Shown here: one piece after another, positions 36,353 to 61,146 of the stretch | Numbering within the stretch: position 1 is the stretch's first letter | Layout of the letters: every line of letters begins with the position of its first letter | Assembly (NCBI GenBank): GCA_013397455.1 | Contig: VYZB01000134.1 | Coordinates: forward strand, 1,936,715-2,000,714 | Length of the DNA: 64,000 nucleotides | DNA from: Crotophaga sulcirostris | Lineage: Eukaryota > Chordata > Aves > Cuculiformes > Crotophagidae | Direction of reading: 5' to 3' | The notes under the pieces: generated by a model | Told to the model about the DNA's origin: nothing | Databases searched by the model: none | The model's input: only the letters and a program-made list of their open reading frames with translations | Made by a program: the position numbers and the translations under genes

Positions 36353-36899
36353 TCACATCAGCCTTTTGGGGTCGATTTTCTCCAGGTGCACCAGAGGCTT
36401 CAGCTGCTCAGCAAAGTTCCTCATGTCGTCGGAGACGACGTCCTGCCCCGCCGGTGCCACCACGCTGAGCTCCACCAGGTAGGAGAGCGAGAGGGGCTCG
36501 ATGCTCTCCGTGTTGCCCGGCACCAGGATGCGGAACACCTTGTACACCACCACCTTCATGACGCCCTTGCGGAACACGTGCCCCTTGGCCACGAACTCGT
36601 GGTCCATGCGGAAGCCCATCTCCACCAGGAAGTCGGTCAGGTTCTCCGAGGTGGCGATGTCCACGCAGTGCCGCACCAGCGCGTGGCGGCTCTTGTCGCC
36701 GATCTCGGGCTGCCCCAGGTAGCGCAGGTGCCACGGCGCCCCGGCGCGGCCCAGCGACCGCCGCGCGCGCAGCACGAAGGGGCTGGCCTGCTGCCCCTTC
36801 AGCAGGAACACCAGCTCGTGGTCCACGAACGCCTCGGGCTCCACGTTGTCGCACAGCCCGCGCAGGCGGTGCAGGAGGCTCTCCAGGCTCTGGTCCAGG
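36353..36899 (-). CDS. MED18: MED18, Mediator complex subunit 18, C-terminal 181 residues (5' end in assembly gap)
   Basis: MED18 is a head-module subunit of Mediator, which links transcription factors to RNA polymerase II. The open frame begins LDQSLESLLHRLRGLCDN at the edge of the N gap and ends LVHLEKIDPKRLM with a TGA stop at 36353-36355. It matches human MED18 (208 residues) from about residue 28 to the end with no gap, frameshift or internal stop. Stretches such as GQQASPFVLRARRS and ATSENLTDFL are family hallmarks. The sequence is much richer in G+C, especially at third codon positions, than CERT1 or HMGCR beside it. The first 27 or so codons and the promoter are missing. MED18 is not between CERT1 and HMGCR in human. 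Whether this is a functional gene, a retrocopy or a misplaced contig cannot be decided here. Confidence 0.9.
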
Positions 36900-37558
36900 N
36901 NNNNNNNNNNNNNNNNNNNNNNNNNNNNNNNNNNNNNNNNNNNNNNNNNNNNNNNNNNNNNNNNNNNNNNNNNNNNNNNNNNNNNNNNNNNNNNNNNNNN
37001 NNNNNNNNNNNNNNNNNNNNNNNNNNNNNNNNNNNNNNNNNNNNNNNNNNNNNNNNNNNNNNNNNNNNNNNNNNNNNNNNNNNNNNNNNNNNNNNNNNNN
37101 NNNNNNNNNNNNNNNNNNNNNNNNNNNNNNNNNNNNNNNNNNNNNNNNNNNNNNNNNNNNNNNNNNNNNNNNNNNNNNNNNNNNNNNNNNNNNNNNNNNN
37201 NNNNNNNNNNNNNNNNNNNNNNNNNNNNNNNNNNNNNNNNNNNNNNNNNNNNNNNNNNNNNNNNNNNNNNNNNNNNNNNNNNNNNNNNNNNNNNNNNNNN
37301 NNNNNNNNNNNNNNNNNNNNNNNNNNNNNNNNNNNNNNNNNNNNNNNNNNNNNNNNNNNNNNNNNNNNNNNNNNNNNNNNNNNNNNNNNNNNNNNNNNNN
37401 NNNNNNNNNNNNNNNNNNNNNNNNNNNNNNNNNNNNNNNNNNNNNNNNNNNNNNNNNNNNNNNNNNNNNNNNNNNNNNNNNNNNNNNNNNNNNNNNNNNN
37501 NNNNNNNNNNNNNNNNNNNNNNNNNNNNNNNNNNNNNNNNNNNNNNNNNNNNNNNNNN
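36900..37558. other. Assembly gap (659 N)
   Basis: A run of N replaces the sequence between the MED18 coding block and a CR1 element. It hides the start of MED18, any intron, its promoter and the 3' end of the CR1. Its true length is unknown. Confidence 1.
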
Positions 37559-37990
37559 GCTCCAGGCCCCATCCAGCCTGGCCTTGGACACCTCCAGGGA
37601 GGGGGCACCCACAGCTTCCCTGGGCAACCTGTGCCAGGGCCTCACCGCCCTCACAATAAAAAAATTCTTTCTGATATCTAGGCTGAATCTCCCCCCCCTT
37701 TCAGCTTAAAACCGTTACCCCTTGTCCTGTCCGTGCACTTCCTGATAAAGAGCCCCTCCCCAGCTTTCCTGCAACCCCTTCAGGTACTGGAAGGCCGCTA
37801 TGAGGTCTCCCCGGAGCCTTCTGCTCTCCAGGCTGAACACCCCCAGCTCTCTCAGCCTGCCCTCACAGCAGAGGCGCTCCAGCCCTCTGACCAGGTTGGT
37901 GGCCTCCTCTGGACCACACTCAGACAGATCCATGTCCTTCCTGTGCTGAGGACTCCAGAGCTGGATGCAGTGCTCCAGGTGGGGACCCAA
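37559..37990 (-). repeat. CR1 LINE fragment, right of the gap
   Basis: Starts inside the element (GCTCCAGGCCCCATCCAGCC), so its 3' end is in the N gap. It continues through TATGAGGTCTCCCCGGAGCC to about TGCTCCAGGTGGGGACC. Confidence 0.92.
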
Positions 37991-40900
37991 CAAAGAAAAG
38001 CCTCCGTTTTGAAGAAGTGTCAGAAATGCTCAATGTTGTGTCCTGCAGTTATATATTTGATTTTGTCCTTAGCTGTTTCTTTGGCCTTTGCGCCACACAG
38101 AAAGCAAATGGCTTGTCTGTCTTTCCATTGTCAGTATCTCTACACAGTGGTGGTGTCCCCTGCCTCCCCCAAATCAATTATATCAATATCAACACAACCC
38201 AAACACCTGCAAGACAGCAATGGCACAAGCGTCCTGTCCCAGGGCAGTAATGGTTTGTTTCAGCCCTGATACATCAGAGCCAGCTTGACTTACAGCCATG
38301 CAGTTGAACTGGGGTGACTTCAGGGGTACAGTGGAAACTCAGAGGGACCCGGCTGTTGCTGAAGCCAGAGCCACAGCCCAAGTAGCTGGCAGAACCCATA
38401 TGCATTGTGTACGTACTTCCCTGATTGCAGATAAGAGGCCTGTGTTGAAATAAAAGAATAAAATAGTCAACAAAAGGTTTGCACAGCGATTTAAAAGCTT
38501 TCTGACATTTCAGAGAGCATAAAATAGGTTTTCTCTTGTACACATATCAGTTTTAATTAATGTGCCCGTAATACAGTTGTAATAAAAGAATATATATTGA
38601 GAAAGATAGCTAGAAAAAAAAATTAGTAACAAATGCACTTCAGTGTTTCACTAGGGATAGTTTCTGACATTCACTTCTTTCTGGGTGATACAGATTATCT
38701 CTTCTGCCTAGCTAACGTGCGTGGTGGAGTTACTACCAATACCTGAAAAAGCCCTAAGAGGTTGTCTATTTTTGTGTTTTGAATTGCAAGTTATTTTAAA
38801 TTCCCCAGTTGCAGCTACCTCAAGTAGTTCTGCCCCATAGTTTGAGAAGCTATGAAATATGGCAAAGCAGAGAACAAGCGTTATCCGAAACTGGGCAACC
38901 CCCTGCAGGACTGGACAAAACAGGGGAGCAAAAGTGGTTTTGCCACACTTAGAGAACATGACAACACAATCCTGCTGCTGAGCTGCTTGTCCCCTTGGGC
39001 TTGGGGGCTCTGCAGTCCAGACCATACCTTAAAGGAAACATCTCTCTGCACTTGGGGAAGGTCAGACACAGCCGACACAGAAGACAGATGGAGGAGGTGT
39101 AGAGAAACAGAGATAAAATTGAATGGTGAACATGTTATTCCCAGCCACCTACCTAAGTTCTGTTCAACTCCCTTTAAAACCCTTCTTATACACCTGGCTG
39201 TGTCAGAGAAACTGGATGCACGTGCTGGGCCAGGCCTTTGTCTCTGCTCAGTATCACAACATTTCAAGTGCACAGAGCAGAGCCCTCCCTGAAGAGCTCA
39301 TGCAGGGAAACGTCTGGGGAAATGTACCACCCAGCCAATAGCACACACTGAATTTACATAAACAGTAGGCAGGCTCAGTTAGACATAGACTGGTTGTAAA
39401 GGTTTTTTTGTCCCTTGTTACTAAAGCTTGGATTTTTTTCCTCTTATCTCACAGACTTTGGGCCTGAATCACTATTTTTTTTGTTTATCTATCAATCAAT
39501 ATAGTTTTCAGACTAAGTGTACGGCACTCTCCATTCGCTTGTGATGAATTAATAGCAAACAGCCTTCCACCCCAAAAATCTGTGTGAGAGATTGTTGAAA
39601 TCAGTTACTCTGTTCAGTTATGTAATAGGCAGTTTATATAACGTGTTCATTGCATAATTCGCATTTTTTAAAGTTGTTGACAGAATTTAAAGGCCAGGCT
39701 TACTCATTAGGTGATTTTCCAACTTAGCAGGTAGCTCAGAGATGTTAGATTGTTCTTAGCCTTTTCACCACAACCAATGATGCATCAATAGCTGCAGGAC
39801 TGTCTTAAACAAAGTGACTATGTGATCTTACAGCATAAAGACAGAGAGCGAAGACAACAAACACCAGATAATAGATTACTTATTATCAGCCTCAGTAAAA
39901 TATCCATGATGATTTATTCCTCTCTACCTTGCACCACAGGAAAATTTTTTGAGTGAGACAGTTCACTCAAAGTCTGGTGGCTTCCAGACTTGGCCTTGTT
40001 CCTAAACTCCTATTATCAAAGCAAAAACTAAAGTTGAATGTAGTTTTTTATGCTGTGTAACTGTCCCACTTGGATTTTAAATCACCAGTTTAGGATGTTT
40101 TATTAAATATTAAAAGAAACTGCTAACAGAACATTTCTTCAGTTTGTCCAACTCTTCAGACTTAACCCATCCAGAAACAATTTCACATAGGGAAGCCAAG
40201 ATTATTCTTAAAAAGTGCAGTTCTTTCTAGTCGGAAACTCTGCCCTGTGGCGTCTCTCTGTGTGCCTGATAGACCTGCCCATTTTTTTGTTTTTTTTGCT
40301 AATGAAGAACTCTTTTAGAGCAAATATTCCCTAAAGGTAATCAAATTTTAACTGTTTTAGTGTTGTTAAACTGGGCCAGCTCACACAGTTCCAAGCCAGC
40401 TTTCACATATAAAAGAAGGGGAATGACCTGGACTGCAAGCACTTGGTTTGTTTCAAGTATCTTTTTTAAAAAATGCTTCATTCTTGGCAGCATAGTTATA
40501 CCTGCACACAGTGTATAAAGCAGGCTTGATTGGGCGTGGGCTGTGGGTGAAACACAGAATGAGCAATGAGTCTTGGGCAAAAGAGAGTGGCAGAATTGCC
40601 CACTTGTTTTGAGGGCAAAGTAAGGTTTTCAGGGCAACTCTATGTAGCTCTCTGTCAGCAGGGTTACTGCCTCCTTGGAAAACCACTTTCATGAGATTGC
40701 GGATTGATGATGTTGCAGTCCGTGACATACACATATTGTGGGAATGCCTTCCATTTGTTCTTGGAGGCCAGCATTCCATTACAGGGAAGTGGGAAGCAGT
40801 TTATCAAACCTCGTTGTTGTAGCAGGTGGAGAGCTACAAGTTACAGACCTATATGGCTAGTCTTGCTCTGCGCTTGACAGACTTGCCTGAGTCTGGTCTT

Positions 40901-41059
40901 TCACCCAGCGATCTTAGGAGAGACTGGTCATTGGCATAATTTTTATGGCATGGTTACTTCATCCTGGTGTTCTAGCTTGTGAAAATGAACTGACCTTGTA
41001 CAATTCCCTCAAGAAGAATAAAGAAGCTAAGGAAGAAATTGTTTACGATGATGGTGCGG
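37991..41059. other. Intergenic, nothing recognised
   Basis: Between the CR1 right of the gap and the ERVL-like LTR. It contains a 146-codon (+) and a 130-codon (-) open frame overlapping at 38.85-39.29 kb. Neither resembles a protein that I know, and overlapping antisense frames suggest chance. Confidence 0.5.
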
Positions 41060-41560
41060 AGTGACCAGAACAGGTGTTTTGGATTTCTGACTAAGAGTGT
41101 TGGGTTACACACCAGTGTTTTGGCTGTTGCTGAGCAGAGTTTGCCAGCATCAAGGTTTTCCTCTTGTATTTCTCTCCTGAATCCCCTGCAAGGGCGTAGG
41201 CAGGGGGTGGGAGACAGGTTGTTAGGGGACACAGGCAGGAGAGCTGACCCTGACTGACCAAAGGGATATTCCACACTGTATGGTGTTGTGCTCAGCACTA
41301 AAAGAATGATAAAGGAGGGACATTTGTGGTTATGGTATTTGTCTTCCCAAGTAACCATTAGTGTGCCAAGGCCCTACCTGCCAAAGAGAAATAGTGAATA
41401 AATTCCTTATTTTGCTTTGTATGCACAGCTTCACTTTACCTGTTAAATGGTCTTTATCTCGATCCATGAGTTTTTCTCGCTTTTGCCTTTCCAGTTCTCT
41501 CCCCTATCCTGCTGCGCTGTGGTGAGCAACCAGCTGGGTCAACCCACCCCATTCTTCTAG
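41060..41560 (+). mobile_element. ERVL-like LTR
   Basis: GACTGACCAAAGGGATATTC, GTTGTGCTCAGCACTAAAAG and TCTTTATCTCGATCCATGAG are typical of abundant bird ERVL-type LTRs as I remember them. AATAAA is at about 41,397. Parts match, inverted, the elements at 12,080 and 19,850. No retroviral genes are found next to it. Confidence 0.6.
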
Positions 41561-43919
41561 ATCTCCTAAGTCGTACTGTGAAAGCTGCTGAGTTCTGTAA
41601 CTGGGAAGAACATATGAAAGCTGGAGCTAAAGCCCCTAGTGTCCCCCTGGGTAGATTAAGCAGCAGACTGAACAGGAACCAGTGGTGAACCCATGGTGAA
41701 GATGGGACACTGTGTGATTTTGCGTTGCGTAATAGGCTGCAAAAACCCTTGAGCACTGCAGAGATAAGGTTGGCTTCAGAGGCAGCCTCCTCCCAGAGGC
41801 TCAAACAACAAGGTGAGCTTGGGGCCAGCAGTAATCCCTAGACAGGAAGACGAGGTATGGAGTTGTCAGTGCTAGGAGTTCCACGGGATATACAGCACTG
41901 TAATTGCCTTGTGTGCTTGGCAGGATGCCTCTGCCAGGAATGCAAGCTTCCCCAGAGGCAACAGAGAGGATCTGCAGAGCAGTGAAACTGTTGATGTAAC
42001 AAGGACACTGCCTGAAGCCCAGACCATTGTCTCCTTGTTTCAGCAGGTGTCAATGTGCAGTGTAAACCTTCCCTAACCAGAGCTAAAGAGTGAGAAGGAA
42101 GAGGACACCTCAAAAAAAAGGTATGCCATGTCCCAAAAGAGCTGGAGATTATGATGTACCTTAAAAACACTGTAAGCAGGAAGAGTTCTCACTCCACCCC
42201 AAAAAGGTGGCTCAGAGGAGTGGGAGGATCTCATCTACCACAGCTTTTCTGAGAGTTGTATTCACCTCATGAGCAGGGTTCAAGCCAAAGATGAAAATTG
42301 TCCCCACAGTGCTGCGTAAAGCCAATCCTAGAGTCCAGATATACTTGAATGCTCCTCTGAGAAAGCTGGCCGGCCCTCAGCTCTTGTTTCTGGGAACCCA
42401 TGTGCCCGCTCAGCAGTGCCCATGCAGGGGCCTTCATTGGCACACCCCATCTGCCCCATCACCACTGCAGCACCTGCTACAGCCTTCTGCTTCCATAGCT
42501 ACGTTGAGCATGAACAGGGTTTGCATCTCCGTGCTGCGTGAGCAGAAGCCACTCTTACTTTCAGGAAGATTATGGAAGGCACACTGCACTGATAGTGTCT
42601 TACGCTGACTGACAGAAATGAAAAGTGGACAGCGATTGTGTAATCAGAGGCAGCTGGAGCTGCAGAGCTTCCAAGCCTCGCAGCTGTGAGTCTTCATGTC
42701 AGACAGCAAGAAGGGGCCTGGCATGTAGCAAGGGCAACACAGGTTCAGGACACAGAGAAGAAAGGGGTTAATCTATGTAAAGAGAGAAGCAAACTAGTTA
42801 GCAGAGTCAAATGCATTACTTTTTACTAGTTTTATTTCTTCTGGAGTTTTAAAATATTTGGAAAACTTGTAGTAGTATAGCATTTGAATTTTGGCAGCTT
42901 TAGAAACCCGATTACTGACAGCTGGTTTGGTTTTGCCAAGGACTCAAAACAGTACAAGACTTTTTCTTGTGCAGAAGCACAATATTTTCAGTGTGTGCGC
43001 AGGGAAACAAGAGTCCTTCAGTTCCCTGAACATTCTAACACCTATGAAATTGTAACCTCTGCTTCTGGCATAGAACCTGTAGGAGACCGAAGAATGCAGA
43101 CTGCACTGTATGTCTGGTTATTAGCTGATGGATGTTACCAAGATCAAACATGGGAGCCTGATGAAGGTTCAGGAAAAAATGTGTGTGTGGGAAGGAAACT
43201 TCTTGCTAAGTTCCCAGCATATGTAGTCAGGTACTGACTAAAATCTTAACCACTCTGCTGTTAATAAGCACTACTATATTAAAAGCTCTGATAATAATTT
43301 CAAATAGTTCTTGTGGTACTTGATCTTTTTTTGACACTTCAAGCTTAGTAGGTCTGGCAGGAATACACAGCACAGTGTATTTTGATGAAACTGCACTTTC
43401 CTGGTGGAACAAGTGTTTAAAATTCAGGTAGCAAGTTAACAGATTTAATATCACCTTTGAAACTTTTGTTGGTGGACATGTGAGAAACTGCCACAAGTAT
43501 AATTCAACAGTTTTCTGGAAGATTATATAAATGCCCCAAATGGGCCTCAGCAGAACGAACTGCTGCGGTTGTAGTGCATGAGTTCTCCCTCTTGGGCAAA
43601 TGCTGTAGCTCAGCTTCCAGGGGAACAAATGAGTACAGGTTTCTGCAAACAAGGTTGAGAAGTTTCGGTGTCATTGCCTCACCGTCTTTATCACCGTAAC
43701 TAGCCAGCTGTATTTTCATTCGACCTCTTATTTTATGTTGTCTGCTAAGGCATGTCACTAAGGCATGAAATAAGCTTAAAATATCACAATTAAGCAAATA
43801 CATTTTCCATTGTTTTACTGAAACTGAAAAAGTAATTCTGTACCAAAATGTACACAATTTAGTAATAATACAAAATGTTAATTCTGCAAGACAGAATGTC
43901 AGTTAAATCCACCAAAATG
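41561..43919. other. Intergenic, with an unassigned 117-codon open frame
   Basis: No known gene or repeat is recognised. A + strand frame at 42884-43237 has protein-like composition (for example YVWLLADGCYQDQTWEP), and a - strand frame is at 43504-43857. Neither has a visible family match, splice context or promoter. Confidence 0.45.
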
Positions 43920-43934
43920 AACACTGAACCACCA

Positions 43935-43940
43935 TTTATT
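43935..43940 (-). terminator. HMGCR: Probable HMGCR poly(A) signal
   Basis: AATAAA on the gene strand, about 1.88 kb past the stop. A second AATAAA at 44438-44443 could give a shorter form. Confidence 0.45.
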
Positions 43941-44689
43941 GCTAGAACAGTGTTACTTTAAATAAGATCACTGAATGAACATAGAAACAAAGCAGTTACA
44001 ACTTTCCTTAAATAAAGTGGTAGCAATTAGCAACAATACTGCAGAAAGATAAACATTCATGATATTTATATGCTATCATAACATATCTAGCATGTAGAAC
44101 GACTTCATGCTTGCACATTAGCTTTGTGAGCTCATTACAATGCTATTAATGTGTTGGTGTACTACAAAACAAGCCATCATGATTTATATCAAATTTGCAC
44201 ATTAGAAGAGCACCTCTGCTAGAATCCCCTTAGGAATGCTGCTGCATTCCTGAAAAAAACCCCAGTCCAATCCACTGATTCCTCCCCTAAAAATCACAAA
44301 CAAAAAAATCCCAAACCAAAACGAAAACACCCATCACCTCGCACATTAACAATTTTCCTCCTGTGATTAACTAGACAGGGTGATGCATTTAGCAATATTC
44401 CCAAAGGTGAATCAAATCAGAATACAACTGGGGTTTCTTTATTACATTAAGAACACCTGAGACTGCTTCACTGGTCCAAGTACAGTATTTTAATACAAAA
44501 CCTGCTGTTGCATTACTGTGTTAATTCTCTGAATTCTCTTAATTTACTACTTTTCACTGAAAAAAACCCTTAAAATAAATACTCCCCCCTCACAAAGAAA
44601 GTTTAAAAGGAATTAAACCATATAAAACTAGTGTTAAAGAACAGTGTGATTTTCTGGCTTCATTTCATTTCAGCTTTAGCAGTGGATAC

Positions 44690-44714
44690 ACACCTGTTCC
44701 TGGGGAACAGGTGT
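44690..44714 (-). other. Perfect 11-bp hairpin in HMGCR 3'UTR
   Basis: ACACCTGTTCC is followed by three bases and then its exact reverse complement GGAACAGGTGT. In RNA this would form an 11-bp stem with a three-base loop. Confidence 0.8.
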
Positions 44715-45660
44715 CAAACACTTAAAAAAAAAGGAATACGCAAACACACTGTACCTTAAGAGACATTTTTTAAAAGAAGTGTAAACATCTGTTCTCGACT
44801 CCTGTTGTTTCAATGCACTCCAAATAATATGAGAAATTGCATTTCCTTAAATTACTAACCTGTGTGACACAGAACTGGTTTTGGAGGTACCAGTTTCAAA
44901 ATCTGTGTCTGATACCTGAACAAAATAACATAACAGTTAAAGACACTGCCTTTTGCTACTTCAGTACAGACTACAGGTCACAAGTTTTCCATAAAGGAAT
45001 AACCTAAATTGTGGAGTTAACATATTGAATGCTGCCTAGCTGCAGCAGCAAGCAAACTGAGTACTATATTATATAGACAGACGTTTCTATGAAACTAATA
45101 TGATTCAATAAAATTATCTTATAGCCTAAAACCTAAGTTTTACAAGTCAACAAAAATAAAACTGGCAGTTCCTGGAAAGTGATTAGGCTTGCCATCACTT
45201 TAAAAAATATGCTTGTCTAACCAGAAAAATTTAGATGGCAAGGACCAGTGCATTCAAGCCAAGTTTAGATCAACTTTTTTTTTTAAATGTACAAAGTACA
45301 TTACATCACTTTTCAGCTCAGTATTTATCAGGAGTCTAGTAGTCAAAATAATCCCCACGTGTAAAAACACAAGACTGACCCTTTAGAAAATTATGTGTAG
45401 GAGTAACAATTCCAAAGCCATGTTCAAGACATCTGATAGGACTTCATTCATGAAGTCCTCTCTAACCACTGAAGAAGGTCAAAGGCGTAAGTAGTCTCAC
45501 ACAAGCCCAGATCTCTCAGTTCATCTTTCATAGACATCATGGAGTTGAAGGTGATTTTCATTCCAAACTTCACAGATACTTTTTTTCCCCTGTGCACCCA
45601 CTGGGTTGCTAGAGCAATTCTTCATTTCAAAGCCATTTTAATATTGAACTGCCTTCTCTT

Positions 45661-45796
45661 ATCATAAATAAGTGGGCAGTTCTTATGCAAGGTGTGGCTG
45701 CACTGTGGAATTCTGCCTGGAATACTAGCAATAAAAGTTTACATAGTTTCCCAGAAGAGACTGGTCAAATTTCTAGGAGAAAACAAAGAAAGAAAC
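45661..45796. repeat. 136-bp duplicated segment, copy A (HMGCR 3'UTR)
   Basis: Aligned by eye without gaps to 48055-48190, with 130 of 136 bases identical. It begins ATCATAAATAAGTGGGCAGT and ends AACAAAGAAAGAAAC. It starts 26 bases past the HMGCR coding end. Both copies read in the same direction. Confidence 0.9.
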
Positions 45797-45821
45797 GAAT
45801 TCTTCAAAGCCATTATATTAT

Positions 45822-59989
<14,168 letters not shown>

Positions 59990-60404
59990 TTATTTCTAAT
60001 CTTCTGAAATATGTTATGATTTCTCCTGCCTTCTCAATCCCCCTTTTTAATCCACATCTCCCTTGTTTCTTCAAATCTTTCTAATAACTCTCCGCTCACT
60101 CTTACATCTCTTTATCTGTCAGTCAAACAATTTGGATACCACTTTGACTCTAACTTTTTATTTTTATTTTATTTTTAACCACCTATGTAAACACATACTA
60201 AATTCTGCTACTACTCAGTCTTCCTACCAAAAAAAATTGATTATTTTAACTCTAGAAATTACCTGCTGACCATTGCTGGTAATGCTCGACTTCAACAGCA
60301 GGAACTGCAATGTCATCTTCCTCTGACTGCCTGTTCCCTACCTTCTGCTCCATATGCTTTGGTGATTCAAGTTAATCACATTCCAACCACTTCCTTCTTC
60401 ATCA

Positions 60405-61146
60405 CCTGGGACACGGCAACCCTGGATATTCCCTACAGACTGGGGAGTGAGAGGCTGGAGAGCAGCCCTGCGGAGAGGGACCTGGGGGTCCTGGTCGATG
60501 GCAAGTTGGACATGAGCCAATAGTGCCCTGGCAGCCAACAGGGTCAACTGTGCCCTGGGGTGCATCAAGCACAGCATTGCCAGCCGCGTGAGGGAGGGGA
60601 TCGCCCCGCTCTGCTCTGCACTGGGGTGGCCCCACCTCGAGCACTGGGTGCAGTTTTGGGTGCCACAGTATGAAAAGGACATAAAACTACTGGAGAGTGT
60701 CCAGAGGAGGCCACAAAGGTGGTGAAGGGTTTAGAGGGGAAGTCGTATGAGGAGAGGCTGAAGTCACTTGGTCTGTTCAGCCTGGAGGAGGCTGAGGGGG
60801 GATTCTGTAGCTGTACTGCCTTCTCACAAGGGAAGGAGGAGAAAGAGGTGCTGATCTCTTCTCTCTGGTGACCTATGATAGGACTAGAAGTAATGGCAGG
60901 AAGATGTGCCAGGGGAAGTTTAGATCGGATATTAGGAATAGGTTCTTCACCCAGCGGGTGGTGGAGCACTGGAACAGCTCCCTAGGGAAGCAGTCAAGGT
61001 ACCAAGTCTGTCAGTGTTAAAGCAGCATTTGGACAATGCCCTCAGTCACATGGTGTGAATGTTGGGAGTGTCCTGTGTAGGGACAGGAGTTGGACTCGAT
61101 GATCCTTATGGGTCCCTTCCAACTCGGGTCATTCTATGATTCTAAG
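60405..61146 (+). repeat. CR1 LINE, about 740 bp, in HMGCR intron 1
   Basis: The 5'-truncated CR1 includes CAGACTGGGGAGTGAGAGGC, AAGCACAGCATTGCCAGC and the 3' end TCATTCTATGATTCTAAG. It is antisense to HMGCR. Confidence 0.92.

Larger units (their letters stand above)
43920..45821 (-). other. HMGCR: HMGCR 3'UTR
   Basis: Inferred 3'UTR of about 1.9 kb. On the gene strand AATAAA signals occur at 44438-44443 and 43935-43940. I take the second as the main end, close to the human 3'UTR length. Several ATTTA elements are present. It contains the 136-bp segment also found in an intron (45661-45796) and a perfect hairpin (44690-44714). The ends are unproven. Confidence 0.6.

Noticed and set aside
36386..37709. 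Very long open frames on both strands across 36.4-37.7 kb
   Set aside because: They are bridged by the N run. Only the - strand part at 36353-36899 is real coding sequence (MED18). The others are shadow frames in GC-rich DNA or CR1.
38852..39292. 146-codon + frame and 130-codon - frame
   Set aside because: They overlap antisense, have no known domain or splice context, and are probably chance.
43504..43857. 117-codon - frame beyond the HMGCR poly(A) signal
   Set aside because: No family features. It may be extended 3'UTR or intergenic sequence.
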